Positions 5,910-12,604 of a stretch of 12,604 nucleotides of DNA are shown one piece after another (position 1 is the stretch's first letter; each line of letters starts with the position of its first letter). The position numbers and the translations under genes are program-made. The DNA is taken from the NCBI GenBank assembly GCA_964413825.1, contig CAYPTS010000058.1:1-12604 (forward strand), in the 5' to 3' direction. This DNA comes from JAFGKM01 sp964413825. GTDB taxonomy: Bacteria; Ratteibacteria; UBA8468; B48-G9; JAFGKM01. The notes below the pieces were generated by a model. That model saw nothing but the letters and a program-made list of their open reading frames with translations. It did no database searches and was not told where the DNA came from.

Positions 5910-7565
5910 ATGAGAAGCGATAGCGTAAAGAAGGGTCCGGAACGGGCAGGGCACAGGTCTCTTTTGAAGGCGCTCGGTCTGACCGATGAAGAGATTGCGA
6001 GGCCGCTTATTGCCGTTGCAAATTCAGCCAACGAGATAGTTCCTGGGCATATCCACCTGAATGATATAAGCAAGGCGGTAAAGGCAGGCATACGCATGGC
6101 CGGGGGCACACCCCTTGAATTCGGTACAATAGGCGTCTGTGACGGCATTGCCATGGGGCATAAGGGCATGAACTACAGTCTTGTCTCAAGGGAAACAATT
6201 GCGGATTCCGTGGAGATTATGCTGCAGGCGCACCAGTTTGACGGGGTGGTCATGGTTACCAACTGCGACAAGATTATACCCGGGATGCTGATGGCGCTTT
6301 TGCGCGTGAACATTCCCGGTTTAGTCATAAGCGGAGGTCCGATGTTGTGCGGGTATCTTCCTACCGGAGAGCCCATAGACCTGATTTCTGTTTTTGAGGG
6401 GGTGGGGCGTGTCAGTAAAGGCGACATGGATGAGGCGGCACTCAACATTCTCGAAAACGAAGGTTGTCCCGGAGCGGGCAGTTGTTCCGGGATGTTTACC
6501 GCAAACTCTATGAACTGCTTGAGCGAAGCGCTCGGTCTTGCCCTCACCGGAAATGGTACTATTCCGGCCGTCACCGCAAAAAGGATACGTCTTGCCAAGA
6601 CTGCGGGCATGCGGGTTATGGAACTGGTGAAAAATGACATTAAGCCGAGGGATATTGCCACCGAAGACGCCTTTAAAAACGCCATAGCAGTAGACATGGC
6701 AATAGGAGCGTCAACCAATACGGTATTGCATCTTCCGGCGATAGCGCGGGAGGCGGGCGTGGCAATAGACCTTGACGTTTTTGACGAACTGAGCCGCAGC
6801 ACCCCTAATATCTGCAAAATATCGCCTGCGTCAAAACAGCACATACAGGACCTTGATGCGGCCGGCGGGGTCTCCGCAGTGATGAAAGAGCTGGCAGGTA
6901 AAAACCTTCTGAAAACGGATGTTGTTACCGTCAGCGGGAAAAAACTGAAAGAGATTATCGACAATGCGCATATCTACAACAGGGATGTAATACGAAGTGC
7001 GGATAATCCGTATTCTCCCGAAGGCGGCATTGCGGTATTGCGCGGTTCTCTCGCTCCTGACGGAGCGGTGGTGAAGCAGTCCGCGGTTTCACAGTCAATG
7101 ATGAAATTTTCCGGAGAGGCGAGAGTCTTTGATTCGGAAGAGCCGGCTATGGAAGCGGTTATAAAAGACAGGATAAAGCAGGGAGTCATAGTGATAAGGT
7201 ATGAAGGTCCGCGCGGCGGCCCCGGCATGAGAGAAGGGTTGTCGATTACCTCGGCTATACAAGGCAAGGGTCTTGAGGAGAAGATTGCTCTCCTTACCGA
7301 CGGAAGGTTTTCCGGAGGCACGAGAGGTCCCTGTATCGGGCACGTAAGTCCCGAAGCCGCGGACGGCGGGCCCATCGGTTTTGTTAAAGACGGCGATGTT
7401 ATTGAGATAGACATCAAGAATAGAAAACTGGAACTGAAGATTAGCGCAGAGGAAATGGCAAAGAGGAAAAAAGAATTCAAGCCTCTGGAGAAGAAGCTTG
7501 AAGGCGTTCTTGCAAGGTATGCAAGAATGGTGAAGTCGGCAAATACCGGTGCAGTTCTTGATTGA
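5910..7565 (+). CDS. ilvD: dihydroxy-acid dehydratase
   Basis: A 551-residue iron-sulfur dehydratase that converts 2,3-dihydroxy-isovalerate and 2,3-dihydroxy-3-methylvalerate to the 2-keto acids, the penultimate shared step of valine and isoleucine synthesis, in the cytosol. Visible are NSANEIVPGHIHL (38-50), GIAMGHKGM (79-87), the cluster and Mg region TNCDK (C119, K121), GCPGAGSCSGMFTANSMNC (185-203, with C186 and C192) and the C-terminal DGRFSGGTRG, whose S468 is the proposed catalytic base. The VPGH at 44-47 has no cysteine, as in the oxygen-sensitive E. coli-type enzyme rather than plant-type [2Fe-2S] enzymes with PCN there. The length is normal. The ATG at 5910 follows AGGAGA at 5897-5902. 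No other ilv or leu gene is in the window, so the pathway is split across the genome. The palindromic repeat lies just upstream. Confidence 0.96.
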   Translation: MRSDSVKKGPERAGHRSLLKALGLTDEEIARPLIAVANSANEIVPGHIHLNDISKAVKAGIRMAGGTPLEFGTIGVCDGIAMGHKGMNYSLVSRETIADSVEIMLQAHQFDGVVMVTNCDKIIPGMLMALLRVNIPGLVISGGPMLCGYLPTGEPIDLISVFEGVGRVSKGDMDEAALNILENEGCPGAGSCSGMFTANSMNCLSEALGLALTGNGTIPAVTAKRIRLAKTAGMRVMELVKNDIKPRDIATEDAFKNAIAVDMAIGASTNTVLHLPAIAREAGVAIDLDVFDELSRSTPNICKISPASKQHIQDLDAAGGVSAVMKELAGKNLLKTDVVTVSGKKLKEIIDNAHIYNRDVIRSADNPYSPEGGIAVLRGSLAPDGAVVKQSAVSQSMMKFSGEARVFDSEEPAMEAVIKDRIKQGVIVIRYEGPRGGPGMREGLSITSAIQGKGLEEKIALLTDGRFSGGTRGPCIGHVSPEAADGGPIGFVKDGDVIEIDIKNRKLELKISAEEMAKRKKEFKPLEKKLEGVLARYARMVKSANTGAVLD

Positions 7566-7568
7566 AAA

Positions 7569-7676
7569 AGGGGTCAACTCCGTTCACCGAAATACACAGG
7601 GCAAAATAAGCAAGGAGAGTCTGGTTCGTTTCAATGCCTGACTCCCGACAAAAGTGAAGAATGAAGACCTGACCCT
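7569..7676. other. ilvD-thiC intergenic region with degenerate inverted repeats
   Basis: This 126-bp gap has no gene. It contains nested inverted segments: GGGTCA near 7571-7576 against TGACCC near 7670-7675, and GAGTC-T-GG (7617-7624) against CC-T-GACTC (7637-7644), a stem with one T-T mismatch and a 12-nt loop. The GGGTCA/TGACCC outer arms with GACCTGACCC recall ends of REP-type elements in environmental genomes, but the match is short. The TPP riboswitch signatures (CTGAGA and the ACCTGATCTGG block) that often precede thiC are not present. No sigma70 promoter is evident. Confidence 0.35.
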
Positions 7677-7691
7677 AATGAGGAAAAAACA

Positions 7692-8978
7692 ATGTTAGAG
7701 AGACAAGCGGCCGTTAAGGGAGTTGTAAGCAAGTGCGTCAGGTATGTGGCAGGCAGGGAAAAAATTTCTCCTGACGGTCTTGCCGAAAAGGTTGCCGAAG
7801 GCAGGGTGATAGTTATGAAGCATAAGAAAACATGCCTCGGCATAGGCGAGGGGTTGAGTATCAAGGTAAACGCCAACATAGGGACTTCTCCGGACATTAC
7901 GGATATAAGTTCGGAAGTTGAGAAGTTGAAGGCGGTTTGCAAGCACGGTGCGGATACGGTTATGGACCTGAGTACCGGCGGGAACATTGACAAGATAAGG
8001 AAGGTTATTATTGAACGCAGTCCGGTTCCCGTAGGAACAGTGCCGATATACCAGGCGGCGATAGAGTCTATCGAGGAAAAAGGCGCTCTGTCGAAAATGG
8101 AGCCGGGAAAGATTTTTGAAGTTATTGAGAAACATGCGCAGGACGGGGTCGCCTTTGCGACTCTGCACTGCGGAATTACGCTTCGTACGCTGGAACGCCT
8201 TAGAAAAAGTCCGAGAAAGGCGATGGTCGTAAGCAGGGGCGGGGCATTTCTCATAAGCTGGATGATTGCGAACGGAAAGGAAAACCCGCTTTATGAAAAT
8301 TTTGACAGGGTACTGGACATAGCCAAAAAACACGATATGGTCTTAAGCCTGGGAGACGGTATGAGGCCGGGCGGACTGGCCGATGCTACCGATGCCTCGC
8401 AGATAGATGAATTGCTGACTCTCGGCGAACTGACGCGCACTGCGTGGGAAAGCGGCGTTCAGGTCATCGTAGAGGGTCCCGGGCACATTCCAATAAACGA
8501 GATTCCGGCAAACATAATGCTTCAGAAGAAGATATGCGGGGGAGCGCCGTTTTACGTTCTCGGACCCATCGTAACCGACGTCGCTCCGGGATACGACCAC
8601 ATAACTTCTGCAATCGGAGCCGCCATTGCGGGATGGCACGGTGCGGACTATATATGTTACGTCACTCCCAGCGAACATCTTTCACTGCCGGGTCTTGAAG
8701 AAGTAATCGAAGGCACCATTGCCGCGAAGATAGCCGCCCATGCCGCGGACATAGGAAAAAACCTGCCCGGAGCGAAAGACTGGGATTACAAAATGGACAG
8801 GGTGCGGACGGAAAGAAACTGGCAGGAAGAGAGAAAAATTTCCATAAACCCTGCCAAATTTGACGAGTTGTACAAAAAACACAAGTCGGCGGAAAAGGAC
8901 GTGTGCACAATGTGCGGCAAGTACTGCGCCATCAAAACGGTTGAGAAGTATCTGGGTACTAAAGTTCAGACCACCTGA
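7692..8978 (+). CDS. thiC: phosphomethylpyrimidine synthase, short form
   Basis: A 428-residue ThiC, the radical SAM enzyme that rearranges aminoimidazole ribonucleotide (AIR) to hydroxymethylpyrimidine phosphate, the pyrimidine half of thiamine. Visible blocks are NANIGTS (60-66), MDLSTGG (91-97), GDGMRPG (221-227), EGPGHIP (261-267, likely zinc ligand H265), DVAPGYDHITSAIG (296-309) and TPSEHL (325-330, likely zinc ligand H329). The C-terminal cluster cysteines are C405, C408 and C412 in CTMCGKYC. The spacing is CX2CX3C, one residue shorter than the CX2CX4C usually quoted for the long E. coli-type protein. The N-terminal extension of long ThiC is absent, so this is the short form common in anaerobes and archaea. 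The ATG at 7692 has TGAGGA at 7679-7684. No other thi gene lies nearby. It is cytosolic and expected to be oxygen-sensitive. Confidence 0.95.
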   Translation: MLERQAAVKGVVSKCVRYVAGREKISPDGLAEKVAEGRVIVMKHKKTCLGIGEGLSIKVNANIGTSPDITDISSEVEKLKAVCKHGADTVMDLSTGGNIDKIRKVIIERSPVPVGTVPIYQAAIESIEEKGALSKMEPGKIFEVIEKHAQDGVAFATLHCGITLRTLERLRKSPRKAMVVSRGGAFLISWMIANGKENPLYENFDRVLDIAKKHDMVLSLGDGMRPGGLADATDASQIDELLTLGELTRTAWESGVQVIVEGPGHIPINEIPANIMLQKKICGGAPFYVLGPIVTDVAPGYDHITSAIGAAIAGWHGADYICYVTPSEHLSLPGLEEVIEGTIAAKIAAHAADIGKNLPGAKDWDYKMDRVRTERNWQEERKISINPAKFDELYKKHKSAEKDVCTMCGKYCAIKTVEKYLGTKVQTT

Positions 8979-9088
8979 CGGTATTGATTGCGTCCGGAAG
9001 CGCTGTTGGATTCTTCAACATGCATTTGACTCCTTGCCGTATTGTTCTCCGGCGAAACTGAATCCGGTGGCATTATCGGGTACAAAAA

Positions 9089-9577
9089 ATGAGAAAAAAA
9101 ATAAGGATATACGGGGACGAAGTTTTAAGAACGAAAGCGGACGAGGTGGGCAGTATAGACAAAGATATGAACAGGTTGATAAAAAACATGAAGGATACCC
9201 TTTCAAAGGAACGCGGCCTGGGTTTGGCGGCAACGCAGGTGGGTATCCTCAAGAGAGTTTTTCTTGCGCTGGACAACGACAGGGAGAAAATCATAACCGC
9301 TATAAATCCCGAACTGGCGGAAATGACGGGAGAGGAGATTGATACGGAAGGATGCCTGAGTTTTCCCGCGGTCTTTTTTTCCATACAGAGGGCAAAAAAA
9401 GTTGTTTTGAAAGCGCTGGATGAAAAAGGCAGGGAGTTTACCATGGAAGCGGACGGGATTCTGGCGCGATGCTTCCAGCATGAGATTGACCATCTTAACG
9501 GACGCCTGATAATTGATTACGCCAGCGATGCCGAAAAAAAATTTTGGAAAGAGAAGCTGGACAAATTCAAAAAATGA
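9089..9577 (+). CDS. def: peptide deformylase
   Basis: A 162-residue metal-dependent hydrolase that removes the formyl group from the initiator methionine of nascent proteins at the ribosome. All three signature motifs are visible: motif 1 GLGLAATQVG (43-52), motif 2 EGCLSFP with metal ligand C89, and motif 3 HEIDHLNG with ligands H131 and H135 and catalytic E132. Motif 1 usually reads GLAAPQVG; threonine replaces the proline, which the GxGxAAxQ consensus allows. The ATG at 9089 gives the expected MRKKIRIYGDEVLR beginning, but only a weak CGGG lies upstream, so initiation may be poor or differently driven. The preceding 110 bp after thiC show no clear promoter or terminator, only short hairpins. 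The stop codon overlaps the nadB start (ATGA, 9574-9577), so the two are probably translationally coupled. Methionyl-tRNA formyltransferase (fmt), a common neighbour, is absent here. Confidence 0.95.
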   Translation: MRKKIRIYGDEVLRTKADEVGSIDKDMNRLIKNMKDTLSKERGLGLAATQVGILKRVFLALDNDREKIITAINPELAEMTGEEIDTEGCLSFPAVFFSIQRAKKVVLKALDEKGREFTMEADGILARCFQHEIDHLNGRLIIDYASDAEKKFWKEKLDKFKK

Positions 9578-11196
9578 TACCGGATTTTCTCGTTTCTTTC
9601 AATACTGAAAAACTGCACTGCGAGGAGGTTGATTTTCTCGTCATCGGGGGCGGGATTGCAGGCCTTGCGGTAGCCCTCGAACTGAAAAATTCGAATACGG
9701 TCGTTCTTTGTAAAGACGGGATTGAAGGAACGTGCACATACAACGCCCAGGGCGGGATTGCAGGCGCGGTTGCAGAAGGGGACTCGTTTGAAAAGCACAA
9801 AGAGGATACGCTGAAGACCGGCTGTGGGCTGGCAAATCAGGAGGCCGTGGAAATTCTTGTCAGGGAAGGGGTGGACAGAATACACGACCTTATTTCCATG
9901 GGGCTTGCCTTCGACAGGGACAGGAACGGATACCATTTTACGAGGGAAGGCGGGCATACGGGCAGAAGAATACTTCACATAGACGGGGATTCGATAGGCA
10001 GAAATATAGAGGAGTTTTTATACGGAAAAATAGAATCCGAAAAGAAAATAAAAAGGATGCATTCCTGTTTCCTCGTTGATTTCATAGTACATCAGAACAC
10101 AGTAACCGGCGCACTCGTCTACGACGAGAGCAAAAAGAGTTTTTCTATTTTCAGGGCAAAAGCGTTTGTTCTTGCATCCGGAGGCGCCGGTAACATTTTT
10201 CAGGAAACCTCAAATCCCCCGGGCATAACCGGCGACGGCATAGCCGCCGCATACCGGTGCGGGGCTGTTCTGGAAGACATTGAGTTCTACCAGTTTCATC
10301 CCACCACGTTCTACCAGGCCGGGGCCCCGCGTTTTTTAATCTCCGAAAGCGTGAGAGGCGAGGGAGGCATCCTGAAAAATTCCAAGGGTGAAAGGTTTAT
10401 GCAGGAGTATCATCCGTCGGGCGAACTTGCGCCGAGGGACGTCGTAACAAGGGCAATCATAGACCAGATGAAACTTACCGGCGCCAACTGCGTTTATCTC
10501 GACTTGAGGGAGATAAAATGCAATCTGAAAAAAAGGTTCCCCACGATATACAATTTCTGCATGTATTACGGCGTTAACCTGAACAGTGACATGATTCCGG
10601 TCAGGCCCGCGGCGCACTATTTCATGGGCGGAGTCAAGACGGACATGTGGGGAAGGACGAACCTTGAAAATCTTTACGCCTGCGGCGAGGCCGCCTGTAC
10701 CGGTGTTCACGGGGCGAACCGCCTTGCGAGCAACTCCCTTCTCGAAGGGCTTGTTTTCGGCGCCCGTACCGGAAAAAGGATTCTTGAAACGGGCGGAACG
10801 AAACAGGCGAAATTGAAGGCGGAATACGTTTTCCCGCAGAAAGCGGACATTCTTATAGACAGGGAGGACCTTAAAAGGTCTATCAGGAGTTTAATGTGGA
10901 GAAACGTAGGAATTGAGAGGGACGGGCATCTGCTGGAAAAAGCGGAGCAAAAACTTATCGACTGGACGAGGTACGCATTCCTCAAGGAGTTTTCCGACCG
11001 GACCGGATTCGAGACACTTAACATGCTGATTCTTTCGATACTCGTTACGAAAGCGGCTTCCCTGAGGAAAGAGAGCAGGGGTACCCATTTCATGAAGGAC
11101 TACCCCGTGCAGGATGATGCGAACTGGAAAAAACACATAGGTATCAGCAAAAAAGGAGTACAGATAACAGCCCTTCCTGATACAAATAAGCGCTAA
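9574..11196 (+). CDS. nadB: L-aspartate oxidase
   Basis: A 540-residue FAD enzyme oxidising L-aspartate to iminoaspartate, which quinolinate synthase NadA condenses with dihydroxyacetone phosphate in de novo NAD synthesis. The FAD Rossmann motif VIGGGIAGLAVA is at 23-34 and QGGIAGAV at 59-66. The NadB-type substrate block TREGGH is at 123-128. Further active-site residues are H242 in FHPTTFY, R288 in APRDVVTRAI, H348 in AHYFMGG and R383 in GANRLASNSLLEG. The TREGGH block and overall length (540, as in E. coli NadB) favour NadB over the related SdhA/FrdA flavoproteins, and no sdhB or frdB lies beside it. I chose ATG 9574, which overlaps the def stop by 4 nt and gives the family-typical MIPDFLVSF start. 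A TTG at 9544 in the same frame would lie inside def. nadA and nadC are not visible. It is soluble, with no signal peptide. Confidence 0.93.
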   Translation: MIPDFLVSFNTEKLHCEEVDFLVIGGGIAGLAVALELKNSNTVVLCKDGIEGTCTYNAQGGIAGAVAEGDSFEKHKEDTLKTGCGLANQEAVEILVREGVDRIHDLISMGLAFDRDRNGYHFTREGGHTGRRILHIDGDSIGRNIEEFLYGKIESEKKIKRMHSCFLVDFIVHQNTVTGALVYDESKKSFSIFRAKAFVLASGGAGNIFQETSNPPGITGDGIAAAYRCGAVLEDIEFYQFHPTTFYQAGAPRFLISESVRGEGGILKNSKGERFMQEYHPSGELAPRDVVTRAIIDQMKLTGANCVYLDLREIKCNLKKRFPTIYNFCMYYGVNLNSDMIPVRPAAHYFMGGVKTDMWGRTNLENLYACGEAACTGVHGANRLASNSLLEGLVFGARTGKRILETGGTKQAKLKAEYVFPQKADILIDREDLKRSIRSLMWRNVGIERDGHLLEKAEQKLIDWTRYAFLKEFSDRTGFETLNMLILSILVTKAASLRKESRGTHFMKDYPVQDDANWKKHIGISKKGVQITALPDTNKR

Positions 11197-11206
11197 GGAG
11201 TCAGAG

Positions 11207-12604
11207 ATGTCCAATAAGGAAAGAATAAAGGATGCGAAACAGCCGGCGAATGAGAGGGTTAAAAATTTCAACGAGGTGGCAAAAGGGTATACCGAAGAAG
11301 AGGCATTGTTTGAGGCAAGCAGGTGTTTGCAGTGCAAGAAGGCTCCCTGCGTTAAGGGATGCCCTGTGGAGATAGACATTCCCGGGTTTATAAAAAAATT
11401 AACGGGGAAGGATTTTGACGGGGCTCTCAGCGTTATCTATAACACCAATCTCCTGCCGGCAATATGCGGGAGGGTCTGCCCTCAGGAGACCCAGTGTGAA
11501 GCGTTATGTACTCTGGCAAAAAGGGGACAGCCGGTCGCTATAGGAAAACTTGAGCGTTACGTTGCCGACAGGGGCGGCCAGCACATGTCCTGTCCGGTTT
11601 CCTCCAATCCTGCGGTAAGCGGCAAAAAGGTTGCCGTGGCGGGTTCCGGCCCGGCCGGTCTTACCTGCGCCGCGGAACTTGCAAAATGCGGCGTGAGCGT
11701 CGCAATTTTCGAGGCACTGCATAACCCCGGCGGCGTGCTCACTTACGGCATACCGGAATTCCGCCTGCCGAAGAAAATCGTAAACAGGGAGATAGACCTG
11801 CTGAGAAAACTCGGCGTGGAAATAAGGACAGACATTATCATAGGCCGGACGCTCACCATTGACGACCTTTTTGACGAAGGATACGAAGCGGTTTTTATCG
11901 CTTCCGGGGCCGGACTGCCTTCTTTTATGGAAGTGCCGGGGGAAAATCTTTTGAGGGTGTATTCCGCGAACGAGTTTTTGACAAGGGTGAACCTTATGAA
12001 GGGGTACCTGTTTCCCGAATACGACACACCCGTTACGACAGGGGATAAAGTTGCGGTGATAGGCGGGGGAAACGTTGCGATGGATTCCGCGAGATGCGCC
12101 CTGCGGCTTGGTGCGAAAGAGGTGACCGTTCTGTACCGCAGGACGGAAAAAGAAATGCCCGCAAGAAAAGAGGAGTATGAACATGCACTGGAAGAGGGGA
12201 TAAAATTCGTGTTTCTCGTACAGCCGCTCGAGGTAACCGGCGATGAGAAGGGATACGTCAACGGCATAAAGGTAATACACAACGAACTGGGAGAGCCGGA
12301 CGACAGCGGCAGGCGCAGACCTGTTCCCGTATCCGGAACCGAAGAGGTCATACCCGTTGATTCCGTGATTGTCGCTATAGGGCAGAACCCCAGCCCCCTG
12401 GTGCCGTCTACCTACAGGAAACTGCAGACAGGCAGGAAGGGTAACATAACCGTTGACCCGGATACCTGCGCTACCAATGTACCCGGCATCTATGCCGGCG
12501 GGGACATAGCGACCGGAGCGGCAACTGTCATAAGCGCGATGGGCATGGGCCGCCGCGCCGCCAAAAGTATCCTCCGTTTCCTGACCCCCGTATCGGTTGA
12601 CAGG
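11207..12604 (+). CDS. gltA: GltD/GltA-family glutamate synthase subunit or NfnL, 3' end off window
   Basis: The frame is open for 466 codons to the window edge; family members are about 460-475 residues, so little is missing. The N-terminal ferredoxin-like part carries two four-cysteine sets: C40, C43, C48, C52 and C87, C91, C97, C101 (CX3CX5CX3C). The FAD motif VAVAGSGPAGLTCA is at 142-155, the NADPH motif VAVIGGGNVAMD at 282-293 and the second FAD segment GGDIATGAATVISAMG near the end. Such proteins pass electrons from NADPH through FAD and Fe-S clusters. They serve either glutamate synthase or NfnAB, the electron-bifurcating NADH-dependent ferredoxin:NADP oxidoreductase, whose large subunit is nearly identical in domain order. 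No nfnS-like gene precedes it, and downstream sequence is not available. The ATG at 11207 follows AAGGAG (11195-11200), which overlaps the nadB stop codon, so translation is coupled to nadB. The family call is firm; the choice between the two roles is open. Confidence 0.85.
   Translation, partial: MSNKERIKDAKQPANERVKNFNEVAKGYTEEEALFEASRCLQCKKAPCVKGCPVEIDIPGFIKKLTGKDFDGALSVIYNTNLLPAICGRVCPQETQCEALCTLAKRGQPVAIGKLERYVADRGGQHMSCPVSSNPAVSGKKVAVAGSGPAGLTCAAELAKCGVSVAIFEALHNPGGVLTYGIPEFRLPKKIVNREIDLLRKLGVEIRTDIIIGRTLTIDDLFDEGYEAVFIASGAGLPSFMEVPGENLLRVYSANEFLTRVNLMKGYLFPEYDTPVTTGDKVAVIGGGNVAMDSARCALRLGAKEVTVLYRRTEKEMPARKEEYEHALEEGIKFVFLVQPLEVTGDEKGYVNGIKVIHNELGEPDDSGRRRPVPVSGTEEVIPVDSVIVAIGQNPSPLVPSTYRKLQTGRKGNITVDPDTCATNVPGIYAGGDIATGAATVISAMGMGRRAAKSILRFLTPVSVDR

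Noticed and set aside
5606..6169. Minus-strand open frame spanning the pfkA-ilvD gap
   Set aside because: Its middle part is a translation of the palindromic repeat and its flanks are antisense to pfkA and ilvD.
8979..9088. thiC-def gap as promoter or terminator
   Set aside because: Only short hairpins (for example TGTTG/CAACA near 9012-9028) and no matching -35/-10 pair or T-run are visible.
9544..9573. TTG at 9544 as nadB start
   Set aside because: It would lie inside def and adds ten atypical residues; ATG 9574 gives the family-typical start and a 4-nt overlap.
1..12604. Defence system, CRISPR array, prophage or other novel gene cluster
   Set aside because: Every substantial gene is a recognised metabolic or repair enzyme. 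No evenly spaced repeats, integrase, transposase or toxin-antitoxin pair was seen.

Overview
This is an ordinary chromosomal window from a bacterium, filled almost end to end with conserved housekeeping genes. It carries ten complete or nearly complete protein genes plus the tail of an eleventh. I see no mobile element, phage gene, CRISPR array, tRNA or rRNA. Genes with good Shine-Dalgarno sites, a textbook sigma70-type promoter and divergent but clear bacterial enzymes point to a Gram-negative-like, probably uncultured lineage. The UvrB motif variants, the short ThiC and the palindromic GTCATTGCGAG intergenic repeat would fit a group such as Omnitrophota, but the sequence alone does not prove this.

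Layout. Positions 1-1473 (plus strand) hold the C-terminus of 5-formyltetrahydrofolate cyclo-ligase, a thioredoxin with a WCMPC active site, and a sugar-phosphate isomerase/epimerase of the TIM-barrel family. The excinuclease subunit gene uvrB (1481-3487, minus strand) converges on the epimerase with only 7 bp between stop codons. Positions 3488-3753 form a divergent control region. It holds a perfect TTGACA-17-TATAAT promoter reading right and a weaker promoter reading left into uvrB that shares the same -35 bases. The rightward transcript has a leader of about 200 nt.

From 3754 to the right edge every gene reads rightward: fba (class II aldolase), pfkA (ATP-type phosphofructokinase, GTG start), ilvD, thiC, def, nadB, and gltA or an Nfn large subunit, which runs off the window. 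fba and pfkA catalyse adjacent steps of glycolysis. The others supply branched-chain amino acids, thiamine, N-terminal deformylation, NAD and glutamate or NADPH. def/nadB overlap by 4 nt, and the gltA ribosome site overlaps the nadB stop codon, so def-nadB-gltA is very likely one translationally coupled operon. Whether fba to thiC belongs to the same transcript is uncertain, because gaps of 104-126 bp containing repeats or hairpins separate those genes.

Non-coding structure is the least ordinary part. A 60-bp imperfect direct repeat (50 of 60 identical) occurs once before fba and once before pfkA. A different palindromic repeat lies just before ilvD. A degenerate inverted-repeat region precedes thiC, where no TPP riboswitch is recognisable. 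I found no convincing undescribed system; the findings are small-scale observations.
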